A program made the translations under genes and the position numbers. This document shows positions 46,341 to 58,062 of a DNA stretch of 64,000 nt, piece after piece. Source of the stretch: Isoetes taiwanensis (taxonomy: Eukaryota > Streptophyta > Lycopodiopsida > Isoetales > Isoetaceae); the NCBI GenBank assembly GCA_021234155.1, contig JAJEKV010000017.1, forward strand, positions 4,252,792 to 4,316,791. Reading direction: 5' to 3'. Below the pieces are notes generated by a model that saw nothing but the letters and a program-made list of their open reading frames with translations, made no database searches and was not told the origin of the DNA. Position 1 is the first letter of the stretch; each line of letters starts with the position of its first letter.

Positions 46341-47997
46341 ATTCTTAAGTATATATAAAACATCATTTTTCTTTTCACTCTTATATATGATATTGCTTAT
46401 TGCTTACTTAATGGGATGTTTTCATCTTTTATTATGAGCCATTGATGGGCAAAACATTCCTTACATTGTGCCAAATCAAGGGCTTAGGAAATTTTTTTCC
46501 CTCACCCCAATGAAAGTTGCAATGGTGCAAACTAAATTAACAAAATCCAATGGTGGAAAACAAACCATTTCCACCATTGAAATCAGACACATCATAGAAG
46601 GATGCGACGGGCATGCTTAGGCACCTCCACACGAAAGGCGCACACGGCTGCCCTTCCACGCAGTTCTGCATGAACACCAAGCCCTTGCCAGAAGAAAAGA
46701 GGCTGTAGGCCCTATCCGAAACTGATGGCTGGAACTAGAAAGGACGCCGGAAACCATCCTTGCAGGTTCTGAAGGCCCCAAACCTCTGAGGAGGCGACCT
46801 CGAAGCCCAACCGGACCAGAACCCATTAGATCCATGCAATAAACAAATCAAAAAACAAAAACTACACAGACAAGACAATAAATTGAAATCTCCAGTACTG
46901 CCCTCTCCTACTCTGCCCCGCTGATATGCCTTCTACCCCAAAATAAATGACTAGCAGAGCCACAATCGAAAGAAAGAAAGAAAGGCAAGCAAGAAGGAAT
47001 AGGGTCTTCGTGGCTTCACCACCACACCACGACCACTGCTCCAACGCAGGTAGAGATGCTGGCCATTTTGCTCGGCATGCCATTCAACAGGGCCATCGTA
47101 TCCCTGTGCAAATTCCTTTCCCAATTTCAAAAGATTAGCTTCTCCGCTGCCCTTGCCAAAAATAGAAGGGAGCATCCCTTCTTATCCACGCCCTAAAAAA
47201 GGGCCTCCAATTTTTATTCCATTCTTCTTCACCTTTCCAAAGATAACTTATCTGAAAATCCAAAAAAGCAACATGACCCTCCTCAAATATGCCAATATAT
47301 ATGGTTTTTTATACAATACAATACCAGAACCATAGTTCCACCATTGCGAGAATACCCTCCCGCAATACCAAACGAATTGGGCAAACTTAATGCATTATCA
47401 TTTTATGTCCGCAATATTTTGTTTGCTGCATTTTCTTTGAAACTGGCTCTCCCATTGACACGTGTTGTGTCTCAACTCTTCATTCCCACTTCTAATTTTC
47501 ATTTGCACTTCATTGATTTGAAGACCCCTTGATTCGTAAAACACAGAGAATGCTTTCAGGAGATCTGTGCGCATCAATTTATCCACATTTTGAATCCAAT
47601 TTGCGACTAGGCCTTTGAAGGGGCCGGTTTTATTTTGTTTTGTGATTCTGGCAACGAGGGCTTTGGAAAAAAGCAAGCCTCTGCATCGGGCTTCCAGTGT
47701 TGAGGACCAGATGATTGAACCACGAGAAAAAAAGCCCTGCCATTTGCAGATGTTCTCTACCTTATGCCCTCTTCGACAGTTTTGTAGCCCTGTTTCTTCC
47801 AGAACAGCCATAGTTTCATGTCTACTTTGCAGGTTGAATGGCATGCTGGATCTTCCACGTTTACGCTTAGGCCCTGCCCCATGAGATTTTTGCACCATGT
47901 TACTGTGATTAATCGGCAACGGCTAGAGAGTTTGGTCTGGTATACGCAGGTTACCAGATTCTGTGTCATCTTCGCCCCTGCTGAGGATATATCTGCA
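46341..47997. other. Unassigned; one 173-codon frame on minus strand
   Basis: The longest frame (47919-47398, minus) begins MPINHSNMVQKSHGAGPKRK and contains no domain I recognise. It lies downstream of the minus-strand gag at 48.9 kb and could be a decayed part of that element. (GAAA)n runs lie at 46966-46983. Nothing else identified. Confidence 0.3.
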
Positions 47998-48939
47998 ACC
48001 TGAACTCCATATTCTGATTTTTAGATCTTGTGGAGGCAATCTCGTGCCCAATCTCATGGTCTTAAGACAATCTCGTGCCCCATTGTCCAGGCTCTTGGGC
48101 ACCTAAAGCATCGTCTCTCACTGATGCACATATTCCTTTCTCTGCAGACATCCGAGACAATTTATTTTGTGGCCGTTGGCTATTGCTGGCGTGCACATCC
48201 ATAGAGCGGGCAACAGCTCCACCTCTATTATTATACCTCCCTCTTCGTGAGGAATTCCCTGCTTGCCATGAAGATTGGGCCTGCTGCTTCCCTTGAGCCT
48301 AATGCTGCTTTTTCTGCCAGATCCGCTTCCCGATGCTTCGGAATTCTTACAACCTCCTCCAGATTCATATATGATACTCCAGACATTGTGCTCTTTATTT
48401 CCACCTGAAGCCTTTGCACAAACCTAGAGCACAAATTCAATGAGGCTGCAATCTCCTAAACTTCTCATTGTACTCAGCTACTGTGCCAACCTGCTTACAA
48501 TCAAAGAACTCATTCATCTTCTCCACCTTATATCCCGGAGGTGTAAATGATCTTCAAAGGCACTCTTGAACTCTGCCCAGGTAGCCTGTACAGGAGTCTT
48601 CCCCAGGTCTATTAGGCATATCTCCCACCAAATACGTGCAAGTCCTCCCAACATTGCCTGTGCAAGAAGCGCCTTTACTGATTCCTCCGTCGTAATCAGA
48701 TCAAAATAGAACTCCACTCCATGGAGCCATGCATCCGCATCATTCCCAATTGTGTTCTCGCTAGTGAACACTTCCCTCTTGGTATCCTTTAGTATCTTCT
48801 CTATAGCTTTCTCTGCTTTACTCTTTTGATGGGATGCAGTCTACTGCAAAGGTTGTTGAATTGCTTGGAGAATATTTGTAACATCAGGAGCTCCATCAGC
48901 TCCAACCCTACCTGCACCACTGGCATTACCATTTTCCAT
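47998..48939 (-). pseudogene. Gag of a third LTR family
   Basis: The frame starts at 48939 (MENGNASGAGRVGADGAPDV, then TNILQAIQQPLQ and a TAG) and continues with KREVFTSENTIGNDADAWL, GVEFYFDLITTEES, VKALLAQAMLGGLARIWWE and PVQATWAEFKSAFEDHL. After a frameshift it reads EKMNEFFDCKQVGTVAEYNE, KFRRL and FVQRLQVEIKSTMS. This is the Retrotrans_gag pattern (W......L.G.A..WW......W.EF...F..HF.P......F...KQ.G.V.EY...F..L). The start is 93 bp from a degenerate primer-binding site (49032-49043) and the LTR at 49046, as expected for an intact 5' end. No zinc knuckle was found. Confidence 0.7.
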
Positions 48940-49045
48940 GGTTCCCTCTACTCTCTGCATAATACAGAAACATCATTAGCCAACCCCCGCAAGATGCTCA
49001 ATCTAATCTCAAAGCATTCCAGATCAACTATGCGCTAATACCAAA

Positions 49046-49316
49046 TGTAACGTTCCTAACCGACATGTCCTTAGCCAACTGGGCAAAACCGTCTAGACGT
49101 TTATGAGTAGTTGCTTCTACCCATTTATGACGGTGTCTCAGGAATGCGATACCAAGATCCACTCGAGCGGATTCCCATGGGTCCGTTACAATCTCTCCCA
49201 TTAGAACTATGTTCGTCCTCGAGCATCATAAACCAAGTCATGACCTACCATCCAACGGTATTCTGGGTCTCACTTGTCCCCATGGAGACTTGAACTCGAG
49301 CCCTGCTCTGATACCA
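49046..49316 (-). mobile_element. TRIM-like unit: LTR, polypurine tract, primer site
   Basis: The LTR 49046-49190 (145 bp) starts TGTAACG and ends CGTTACA. A polypurine tract complement (ATCTCTCCCATTA) follows at 49191, then 100 bp of spacer, then the primer site complement GCTCTGATACCA at 49305-49316. The same parts make up the complete TRIM at 57087. Its outer LTR here is replaced by a 2-kb LTR of another element at 49319. On the other side, the degenerate primer site GCGCTAATACCA (49032-49043) and gag adjoin, so this LTR also serves as 5' LTR of the gag-bearing element. Confidence 0.7.
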
Positions 49317-49318
49317 AC

Positions 49319-51342
49319 TGTAACGGCTTGCCAAGCTGGCCTCTTCGAGGCAGCTTGGGATCCTATCTTTTTTCTCACTTGATAATGAAAATTTACAAGG
49401 GGTGGTTGGAGCGCTTATATGCAACTTCTGACACATTATTTACCATAGTAAAGAAACCCATCTTTATTCCAATCAACATCCAATAAGTGTTGAAGACAAA
49501 TCACATAATACATGTATGTACATCCAAAACCTTCAACAATGTCAAACCCACAATCAATAAAATTATTAGTTATGAAAAAAGTCTTCAACTAGAGAGCTCT
49601 TATCATCAGAGGGTTCACTCATTAAGGCATCTATAGCCGCTTGATCCCCTGAATCCAATGGGAGGTCATCCACTTCATGTGTGTACAGGAGGACTTCATT
49701 GCCTTCTAAAGAAGGTTCCACAAAACCGGGGGTAGATCCCACACTAAACTACCTCGAAATGATAGCCTTCTTCTGAACTCTGGACGATCTTTGGCACATA
49801 TTGACTAGCCTCGTCCTCCAACTCACGAAGGAAATCTAGCACCTCCTCACACCGGAACTCTGCCCTGGGGGAAATCTTGCCTCCAACTCTCTCATCCTAT
49901 CGGGGCCTCTAGCCCTGGGCCTCTGTGGCGTTAGTGCACTTGGCTGCATTAGGTATTGCTTACGCCAACCTGGGGGTTAGTCCTAAAGACTAAGTGGGGG
50001 TTTGGAGCATTCTAGGACCTATTCATTCATAACGACTTATACCATAGCACCTATGCAAGCTTACCATCAATAGTCCCACTGCATCCAACCAACTAGATTA
50101 GTATGCATACATATACCACAATAACACCTAATATTCCATGCATTAACAATCTCATCCGCATACAGTGCCTACTTCGGTCCTAACATGCCACCCGGGCTGA
50201 TTAGACCCTGCAGCCAATAGGGGCGGGGTTTGCCTCATGTCTACACCCATCCACGCTGCATCCAGCACTGGAGGAGCACTTCTGCTATGTAGCATGACAA
50301 AGAATCCAGCCAGGATAACAATGCCCAATGTCACGCACAAACACAACTGCAAGTCCAAGCCACCGCACATGGACTTTGGCCCCATAGACTATGCACTTAT
50401 GCAATATGTCACATTCCTAAGATGGGTCCTGATCTACAAACAAGTGGCCGATACTGAAGTGGTGTTCTCATTGACCATTTGGAAAAACCTTGAATACAAA
50501 GAGCCCCTGTAGGGCAGATGAAAAAATGCCTAATACTATATGCTCCGAAATATAGACAATTCTCGAGAGCATTTAATCTATCAAATTTTATTTTGAGCAC
50601 AATGAGTATGGCCAAAGCCAGAAATAAGGTGTCCCCATCGAGTGTGAACCGCTTATTGTGGAGCCGACGTGAAGGTCGAACCTTCTAAGTCGAGAAGCCT
50701 CTGTGGACTGCAGACCCTGTAACCGAAAAGATGATTAGAGAGAGAAAACCTGGATAAAAGAGGTCGAGGGCGCGCGAGACTGGAGGATAGATACCAAGCC
50801 GAGGCGAAGAAGGGCAATGAGGGACCGTCATAGAACGGCAAGATATCTGGAACAAGGGATAAACAAGTGTTAACATCAACTAACCAAAAGATAATTCAGC
50901 CACGGACCACTCTAAGCTATACCAAACTGGCTAACAAATCAGAAGCCAACCATTACGCTATCAAACAACTGAAGAACGACCCTAAACTATGATGAACAAA
51001 ATTTTAAATGAATCACGCCAGAGCAGATGAAAGATGTGAGAAGAGACAATTTATGTATCAGAAACATCACAATGTAAGACGAATAGTACCGCATGTCGAC
51101 GGAAACCTGCAATGCAGAAGAAGGTGACAAGGGTAAGGCATGGGAAAATTCATGAAAGAAAACTGCATCTTGAACAAAAGATTGCCAATTGGAGGAGTCA
51201 ATACGCTCTGCAAAAATACTTGCAATGGTAAGGCAAAACCCTTGCTTTTATGCTCTTCAAGCATGCATGCATGCCAAGCATGTGTACATACGTATGTAAA
51301 TATATATATATATATTGACCCAGTGGCCAGGTCACTCTTACA
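49319..51342 (-). repeat. 2-kb LTR, copy A
   Basis: Runs from TGTAACGGCTTGCC to CACTCTTACA (TG...CA), 2024 bp. The polypurine complement GCCTCCCCTTACT follows at 51343. Parts match copy B: GACTAAGTGGGG (49991 and 51998), and near the outer end GCATGCATGCATGCCAAGCA (51264 and 55653) and AGTGGCCAGGTC (51322 and 55713). Open frames inside are short and unrecognised. Confidence 0.6.
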
Positions 51343-51678
51343 GCCTCCCCTTACTAAAATTTAACACATGTCTTCCTGGGTCGACCATAGATTTGGTGAA
51401 GCATTCCACCACCCAATAAAAATCAATATGCAATGCTTCACTAATCCATATTTCAACATCATCATGAGTTGCTCTTGTTGCTTATATGGAGACTTCTCCC
51501 TTGACATACTTCCATGGTAACCATAAAGCCTCTAGATACTACTTTCTCCTGAGGATACCATCTCCAAATGTCTATGAAAGAAGAACCATTAGTAATTTAG
51601 TATCATAGTTCCACAACCTCAACTTAATCTCTTTTTTGCTATGTGAACTCCCAAAGATCTAACATGCTCTGAACCAAT
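51343..51678 (-). mobile_element. Short internal region of the 2-kb-LTR element
   Basis: Only about 335 bp separate the two LTRs: polypurine complement at 51343-51355 and a primer-site-like GCTCTGAACCA (51665-51675, one base shorter than GCTCTGATACCA). There is no gag or pol, so the element is non-autonomous (LARD-like). Confidence 0.55.
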
Positions 51679-53099
51679 TGTGACGAGCTTGCGGAGTTGA
51701 CCATCTTGGCAATCGGGATCTTGTCCAAACTTCGCTGATTCAAGGTTGATAGTATTGGTGAAGAATCGAATCTTTCGTTGCAGTAATAAAATAAACCATT
51801 CTTATAAATCCAACATCATTAAGAGACAAATAAACTCCAAGGAAATACCATTCTCAATGTGTTCACAATATTTAGCTTGCAAATCTACACAGAAGCTTCT
51901 TCAATAACTTAATCTTGGTCTCCAACTACACGGTTGCCACTAGCCTAAGCACCACCTTGCTCCAATGTATGCACTCAAAGGGATTAGTCCTCGTGACTAA
52001 GTGGGGATCTCTGGGCCATTGCATGCATGAAACGTCTTGGAAATATTGGATACAAGCAAACACTCCAGATCCTATGTGGATAAAGTGCTAAACAATGACA
52101 ATGTAATCAAATGAAATACAACACATGAGCATTAGAAGCAAAGAATATAGCCAGAATACCAAAACATCATAAACATAGCTTTGGGACAATGGGAAGCTCA
52201 ACCAGCCTACATGCAGGCCCTATTAGCAAAAAAATGCCCAACCCACTTACATTCCAAGCCATGTAGCAGGATTGATGGGATGAACCTTGTATGCCCATAC
52301 CCTTCCCAGCCCACGTCTGGCACTAGAGGACCTCTTATCATGCAGCCACAGAGTTGACGTATCATCCTTTCCAGAAGAACTACGTCCGATGTCATAAAGC
52401 ACAAGAATATAACATAGAAACACAGATTAAATGAACATGTCAGAGCAATCCAAGCTTCTGAACCTGGAAGCCGGACTCCAGAGGATCCAAGAGACATCAA
52501 AATACCAAGACACATGTGATGTAATATCAAAGACCAAGCCATGTGAAGTTCATTAGATATTTAATAATACTATCCCCCGGAACTTTCCCTCGCAGACATT
52601 GCCCATACAACCTACTCGTGTCAAGTACTAATTTACTAATGAAGACCATGATGACGATCCAAACATGTACTAATTTACTGATGAAGACCATGATGACGAT
52701 CCAAACATATCAAGGAAGTCTCAAGCCTAGTATCATACTGGTGTAAATCCAAACCAAATAGAAATACTACTGGTCTCCTATCTGTAAAGCTTACCATCTA
52801 AAGCCATAAGCATGCTATAATGCCAAATCCACCTAATGCCATAGGTATTTTATTAAATTAGCATTTATTCATGCCATAACCAAGTTCAAAAGCTCCCATA
52901 ACTTTCCATGGCCCAATTTTGCTCAAAATTCTACTCATCGTATTTATTTTAAAAACTTTTAGCTGTGATTTTAATAACTAATAATTAAAACCCACTTTCC
53001 TTACCTCGTGGTTTAATTGATACAATTATTACTGCACCTTCGGAGTCATTAAGTATCATAATTCTTTCATCAATAGTTATCCCTTAGTGAATTTACTCA

Positions 53100-55080
53100 T
53101 TCAAACCATGCATCTCCACTTTGAATGATTCCATCCAGACCGTCTGCAACTAATTTGCTAGCTAGTGCATCTACTGCTTGAGCTAGAGTCTGCTTGAGCT
53201 CAGTGTTTGCAAAGCTCCTCGCCGGGATCCTCGAGCAGCAGTTGACAGGATGGGCAGAAGCAGCAGAAGTGCGGGCACTCACACAGGCAGGATTCAGGCC
53301 AAGGCACTCAACCATAGATAATATCTTCATGCTGTAGACTCTGGTTGAGGACAGTAGGAACCGTCGGCAAGATCTGTATTGCTGCTTCGTAGACTTCGCC
53401 AAGGCTTTTGACATTGTGCCTCGGGAAAAGATGTGGGCAAGATTGCAGCAGCTAAATGTCCCTGCCGAACTGCAGAACGCGGTGTACATGTTATATGAGA
53501 CATGCACCGGTCGGCTGCAACCAGCAGGCCAACCATTCGAGAGCAGTATCACGGTCCGTCAAGGGTGCCCTCTCTCTCCCACACTATTTGGCCTGTATAT
53601 TGATCAGCTGGAGAGCTGGCTTGCTGATAATGGAGGCACTGGGGCCCACTTCCTACACCAGATCATCAGGCAGCTATCTCTGCTGACGATATGGACCTCC
53701 TAGCACGCAATCGGGCAGACATGCAATGCCATCTCGATGCCCTGGACACGTTTTGCCAGGTGACTGACATGCGCGTCAACTTAGCCAAAACCAAGGTGGT
53801 TCTGATATCGTCCGCACGCCAGCCATCGCCTTTAATCCTCACTTATCGTGGTCAGAATGTTGAAGTGGTGTCAGCTTACAAATATTTGGGGGTGGAGTTC
53901 CCGTCGGCCATGAACTGGGACAATTCCATCCGGCTGCGAGCCGCAGCAGGTTGGAAAGCACTCTATGCAATGGAGAACAATAGCCACAAGGCGGAGCTGT
54001 ATGATTGGGCCCACCAATTGCACCTATTCAAGGTGCTAGTAGAACCTGTGCTTTTGTACGGGGTCGAGGTCTGGGACCTAGTGATTTCCCTCGCCACTTG
54101 GAACGACTTGGAGCAGGTGCAAAAAGCTTTCTTGGCACGAGCCTTGGGGGTGAAGTCCACAGTCCCATACCAGATAGTGTTGCAGGAAACAGGTTTTCGT
54201 GCCTCTTCAAAGAGGTGCCCTTGACAGACACATCGTCTACTTCCAGAAGGTGGTCAGCATGGACGACCCTCACCTCGCTTACACTATGGCAATGGGGCCT
54301 CAACGCCTAAAAGCCTGCTGGTGGGAAAAGAGAGCTCAGTGGCTGGCCAGATGAGATGTGCAGGAGCACAGGTGCGTCCAAATGCAAACGGTGCAGATCA
54401 CTGCAGTCTTAGACAGTACCTTGACGCATGCTTCCTCAGTAAGCTATGGAATGCCAGCACCCTTGAACAGGTCAAGACGGAACATTATCAACCGCCACAT
54501 AAATCTCGGGTTGGAGCGGGGCTCGCAATGCTACTTGCGCACTCATCTACCCATGAAAAAGCACAGATCCATTGCCTCTATCTGCACAGGTGCACATCAT
54601 CTCTGGATTGAGATAGGAAGATGGGTTGGAGAGCCGTGTCAGGAGAGGCTTTGTCAACGCTGCCAGATTGGAGTTGTGGAAGACGAATGCCACACCCTTC
54701 AGAGTTGCCCAGCATATGATGACATTCGGACACGCTACGCTGAGCTGGTTCATCCTGGCCAGCCCCTACATGAGATGCTGAGCACAAGCTCGGTACGGAG
54801 GTTGGGCTCATACATTCAAGAGATCATGGATCGCCGAGATCAGTTCAGCCCTCAGGCACTCACCTGATGCATGTACATATTTCTGTCTATATTTGTATTT
54901 GTTTTTGTATCTGTACAGTTTGACAGCAAGCCTATTCTTGTCACGGTTTTTCCCCCAAACAACCCTTTAGGGTGAGGAGGGGTTTTTTTTTAACCCGGGC
55001 AGTAATACGCTTGCTGCGCCTCTTGTTGGGTCCCATAGGCCAATTGGTCTCCGTGGATGATAAAAATTCTATTCTATCCT
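53100..55080 (+). mobile_element. 5'-truncated LINE in the 2-kb LTR
   Basis: Starts within RT (SVFAKLLAGILEQQLTGWAE near 53200 in mixed frames) and runs to a 3' end with the motif GGTCTCCGTGGATGATAAAA (55046-55065) and a short TTCTATTCTA tail. The peptide is the same family as the LINE at 5.7-10 kb but better preserved. The 5' edge is uncertain within about 100 bp. No target-site duplication was confirmed. Confidence 0.8.
53200..54867 (+). pseudogene. LINE reverse transcriptase and C-terminal domain (53 kb copy)
   Basis: RT blocks: QAGFRPRHSTIDNIFML, CCFVDFAKAFDIVPREKMW (about 53380), SSITVRQGCPLSPTLFGLYI, and the catalytic box as AISADDMDLLARNRADM, so YADD has become SADD (53679-53690), across a frame change near 53670. 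The thumb has KYLGVEFPSAMNWDNSIRLR, PVLLYGVEVWDLV and QVQKAFLARALGVKS. After frameshifts near 54190 and 54350, the end has RSIASICTGAHHLWIE, then CQRCQIGVVEDECHTLQSCP, a CCHC-type zinc finger typical of LINE C-termini, ending at 54867. About two frameshifts make it the best-preserved LINE copy here, yet inactive. Confidence 0.8.
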
Positions 55081-55789
55081 TATTTAGTTATTATCGAATC
55101 GACATGACAATAATGTAACAAAAGCACAACAAAGCAATGGCTAAAAATAAATATAAACAAACCAAAAGGCACAGAAGATGTCCAAACCCAGTACTATCGT
55201 GGCAGTTCCCAGAACATCTCGATTCAACATACTAAAGTTTCTTCAAGACAAATCGGCAAATAAAAGTAATTTTAGCATATTCTAACCATGCCCAACTTGG
55301 AACTGTATTCTCTAACTCAGTTTTTCCTTCTCAAATCCCATCATGGTTGTTCTTGGATCAAAATCTCATCCCTCATAACAATTCCAATCCTTCTTATCAA
55401 ATTATACATAAATCTAATCATGGCAGTCCGTGTACCTCAGATTTAATCAATGGAAAATCCTCACCTGTAAGAAGAAGATTGATGTAGTGCTTTGCAAGCT
55501 CTAGCTTGCTCAGCCCCCTTGATGCAATTTGAATGCACTCTCCCAAGCTCTTGCCTCCCCAGTGCTCCTTTGCCTTCATGTTCTGCAAAAGCTCTTGCAA
55601 AGTCCTCTTCAAAAGAGGCAAAATCCTTGCTTTTTTGCTCTCCATGTATGCGTGCATGCATGCATGCCAAGCATATGTACATGCTTATGCAAATATGTAT
55701 ACTGGCCCATCAAGTGGCCAGGTCCATTATAGAAAAAATATAACAAATTTGTTTTTTACATCATGAACTTTATACATCGAGAATTTGAG

Positions 55790-56075
55790 TTTCATACATA
55801 TGGGTGCGATAGAGCTGTCCTAGACTCCTGCTCGAAATGTTCCTTGTCTCAGGCCATGGTGTCTATGATGGTGGACAGGGCGTCTAGTCGGGCCCGAACA
55901 TTAGCAAGGACCGCCCTATTTTGCTGCCTTTCAACCTGTGCTAGGTGAAGGCAATCCTCAAGCTATTGTATGTGGGTTGTGTTGCCCTCAACCATCGTTT
56001 GAATCTGTTTTTGAAGCTCCCCTAACGCTTGGTCCGACGTGGTTAGGGGTGGCTGTGGTCTGTAAGCTTAAGCAC
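55790..56075 (-). pseudogene. Gag-like coiled-coil fragment
   Basis: The minus strand reads QALGELQKQIQTMVEGN, THIQQLEDCLHLAQVERQQN and VLANVRARLDALSTIIDTMA, a long coiled coil like the N-terminus of plant gypsy gag proteins. It is followed by a stop and DKEHFEQESR. It lies just outside the 2-kb LTR. No other part of that element was seen. Confidence 0.4.
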
Positions 56076-57081
56076 CGGTCACATGCCTACTGTGCCATGC
56101 CATGTCAGCCCTTAGTGGATGGGAGTGGCATAATTGTCATCAATATACATAGTAGCAGGGGAGGGAACTCGAGGATGGTCATGATTCAGGCTTCGAAGGA
56201 GATAGGGACAGAAGAGAGGTTGAAAGGAAAAGTTGCTCGATATGGAGATTATCTTACAATCAACATCATGTTGACCTTATATGGATCTGTTATGGGGAAT
56301 ATTGTTTTGCTTTGTCTTTCATTAAGGAATTTGTCATAAATTAGATTTTTATAACTGCTCTTCTTTTCCATTTTATATCTCTTACTTCTCCTTCGCTCTC
56401 TCTCACATCCTGTGCACCTATCTTCAATGATTTTTTAATGCACTTGTTTTTTTTCCTTTGATTCTTGCCAGTAGTGTTAGCGCTTCACCACTGCCAATGT
56501 TATCATTTTTTATGAGGGCATGAACTAAGCTGATCACTCTAATGGTTAAATACTTTGTATTCATCTACCTCGGCGTTGCAAAAACCATAGAACATCAATT
56601 TGAAAGTTGGTTGGAATGGATAGTAGGAGAGTTCATTTAGGGGGGAAGGCATCCTCTTAGCGATGTTAGACCAAACGACCAAATATGAGTCTTCATCATC
56701 GTGAGCAAGATAATTTTTGTCCAATTATTGTCAAGTTCGTGCCACCACAAACCCCTAACAAGAAGTTGAAGAGATCAAAGTCATTATAAATGCTACCTCA
56801 CCATTAAGCTCATGGATGAGATGAAGGAAATGAGAGAAGAAGAAATCTGGCATTTTGAAAAGGAAACCGGCTACCATTATTGGAGAGACGATGTATATCA
56901 ATGATAGAAACATTACGAGCTCGAAAAATGTGATTAGGATTAAGACACTATGATAACCATATAACCAGACACGTCATAATGATTCAGACACTATGATAAC
57001 CATATAACCATACACTTAGCGGCGGCCATCGCCACCGCTAGTTTGTGGTTTTTAAGTCAGTTTATATGCGAAGAGATTTTT
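56076..57081. other. Unassigned DNA
   Basis: No gene recognised. ACACTATGATAACCATATAA repeats at 56945 and 56988 (43 bp apart). A 133-codon plus frame (55938-56339) overlaps the minus-strand gag-like fragment and has no motif. Confidence 0.35.
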
Positions 57082-57086
57082 GAACC

Positions 57087-57686
57087 TGTAACGTTCCTAA
57101 CCGACATGCCCTTAACCAACTGGGCAAAATCGTCTAGACATTTATGAGTAGTCACTTCTACCCATTTATGCCGGTGTCTCGGGATTTATGAGTAGTCACT
57201 TCTACCCATTTATGCCGGTGTCTCGAGAATGCCCCACAGGCACATTCAAGGTTCGAATACTCGAGCGGTCTACCATGGGCCCGTTATAGTCTCTCCCACT
57301 AGAACTATGCTCGTCCTCGAGCATCCAAGGCTATACCATGTCTATTATAGTCTCTCCCACTAGAACTATGCTCGTCCTCGAGCATCCAAGGCTATACCAT
57401 GGACGAGCATCCAAGGCTATACCATGTCTATGTCATACCATGCCACAATGATTACCAAGTCTTTGCAAATTACCCATGCATATAGGCACCCATGGAGACT
57501 CGAACTCGAGACCTGCTCTGATACCAACTGTAACGTTCCTAACCGACATGCCCTTAACCAACTAGGCAAAACCGTCTAGACGTTTATGAGTAGTCACTTC
57601 TACCCATTTATGCCGGTGTCTCGGGAATGCCCCACAGGCACATTCAAGGTTCGAATACTCGAGCAGTCTACCATGGGCCCGTTATA
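57087..57686 (-). mobile_element. Complete TRIM (miniature LTR retrotransposon)
   Basis: LTR 1 is 57087-57288 and LTR 2 is 57529-57686. Both start TGTAACGTTCC and end CCCGTTATA; LTR 1 is longer through an internal 45-bp tandem duplication. Read on the minus strand, the primer site TGGTATCAGAGC (57515-57526) lies two bases inside LTR 2, and the purine-rich AGTGGGAGAGAC lies just inside LTR 1 (57289-57300). The internal part is about 240 bp, non-coding, with its own tandem duplication (GAACTATGCTCGTCCTCGAG at about 57302 and 57362). GAACC flanks both ends (57082-57086 and 57687-57691), a 5-bp target-site duplication. Confidence 0.85.
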
Positions 57687-57691
57687 GAACC

Positions 57692-58034
57692 CACATGAGT
57701 AGAGCGTGCATTATGATTAATGTTGTGCAAAAAGAATTGAATCTTAGATTTGAGCTCAATATCTTACCACATAGGATGGCTTGTGCATTATTTGCATTAA
57801 GCATACTTTAGATAAACTATAATTTTTATATTGCCTTTGTCAAAGCCTAAATTATCATCCTTCGCTTAGAAAAAGTAAAGTTAATTGTTAGATTACATTT
57901 GAGCATTCAAAAATATTACAAATAGAAAATTTACATTTACTTCAAAAATTCACAAACTAAAATTTGAAACTTTGAGGTGCATGGCTAAAATCAAGAACAC
58001 ACATATAGTCCCATGATCTTGAATCTTAGCAAAA
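57692..58034. other. AT-rich spacer
   Basis: No gene or repeat recognised between the TRIM and the Helitron-like end. Confidence 0.4.
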
Positions 58035-58062
58035 CTAGTTATGGTGCCCGGCGTTGCCGGGC
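58035..58062 (-). mobile_element. Helitron-like 3' terminus
   Basis: On the minus strand the perfect stem-loop GCCCGGC-AAC-GCCGGGC (58062-58046) is followed by seven bases (ACCATAA) and CTAG (58038-58035), then T. A GC-rich hairpin a few bases before CTRR, inserted before T, is the standard Helitron 3' end. The element would extend to higher coordinates; its 5' TC end was not located. Confidence 0.6.

Larger units (their letters stand above)
51679..55731 (-). repeat. 2-kb LTR, copy B, split by a LINE
   Basis: Starts TGTGACGAGCTTGCGG next to the primer site and ends near AGGTCCATTATA at 55731. Without the LINE (about 53100-55080) it is about 2.07 kb, the same length as copy A. A 39-bp tandem pair (CATGATGACGATCCAAACAT) lies at 52630-52710. 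Confidence 0.55.

Noticed and set aside
55938-56339. 133-codon plus-strand frame
   Set aside because: Overlaps a minus-strand gag-like coiled coil that makes better sense; no motif of its own.
57515-57526. GCTCTGATACCA as part of a tRNA gene
   Set aside because: Only the 3' primer complement is present, beside an LTR; no cloverleaf can be formed around it.
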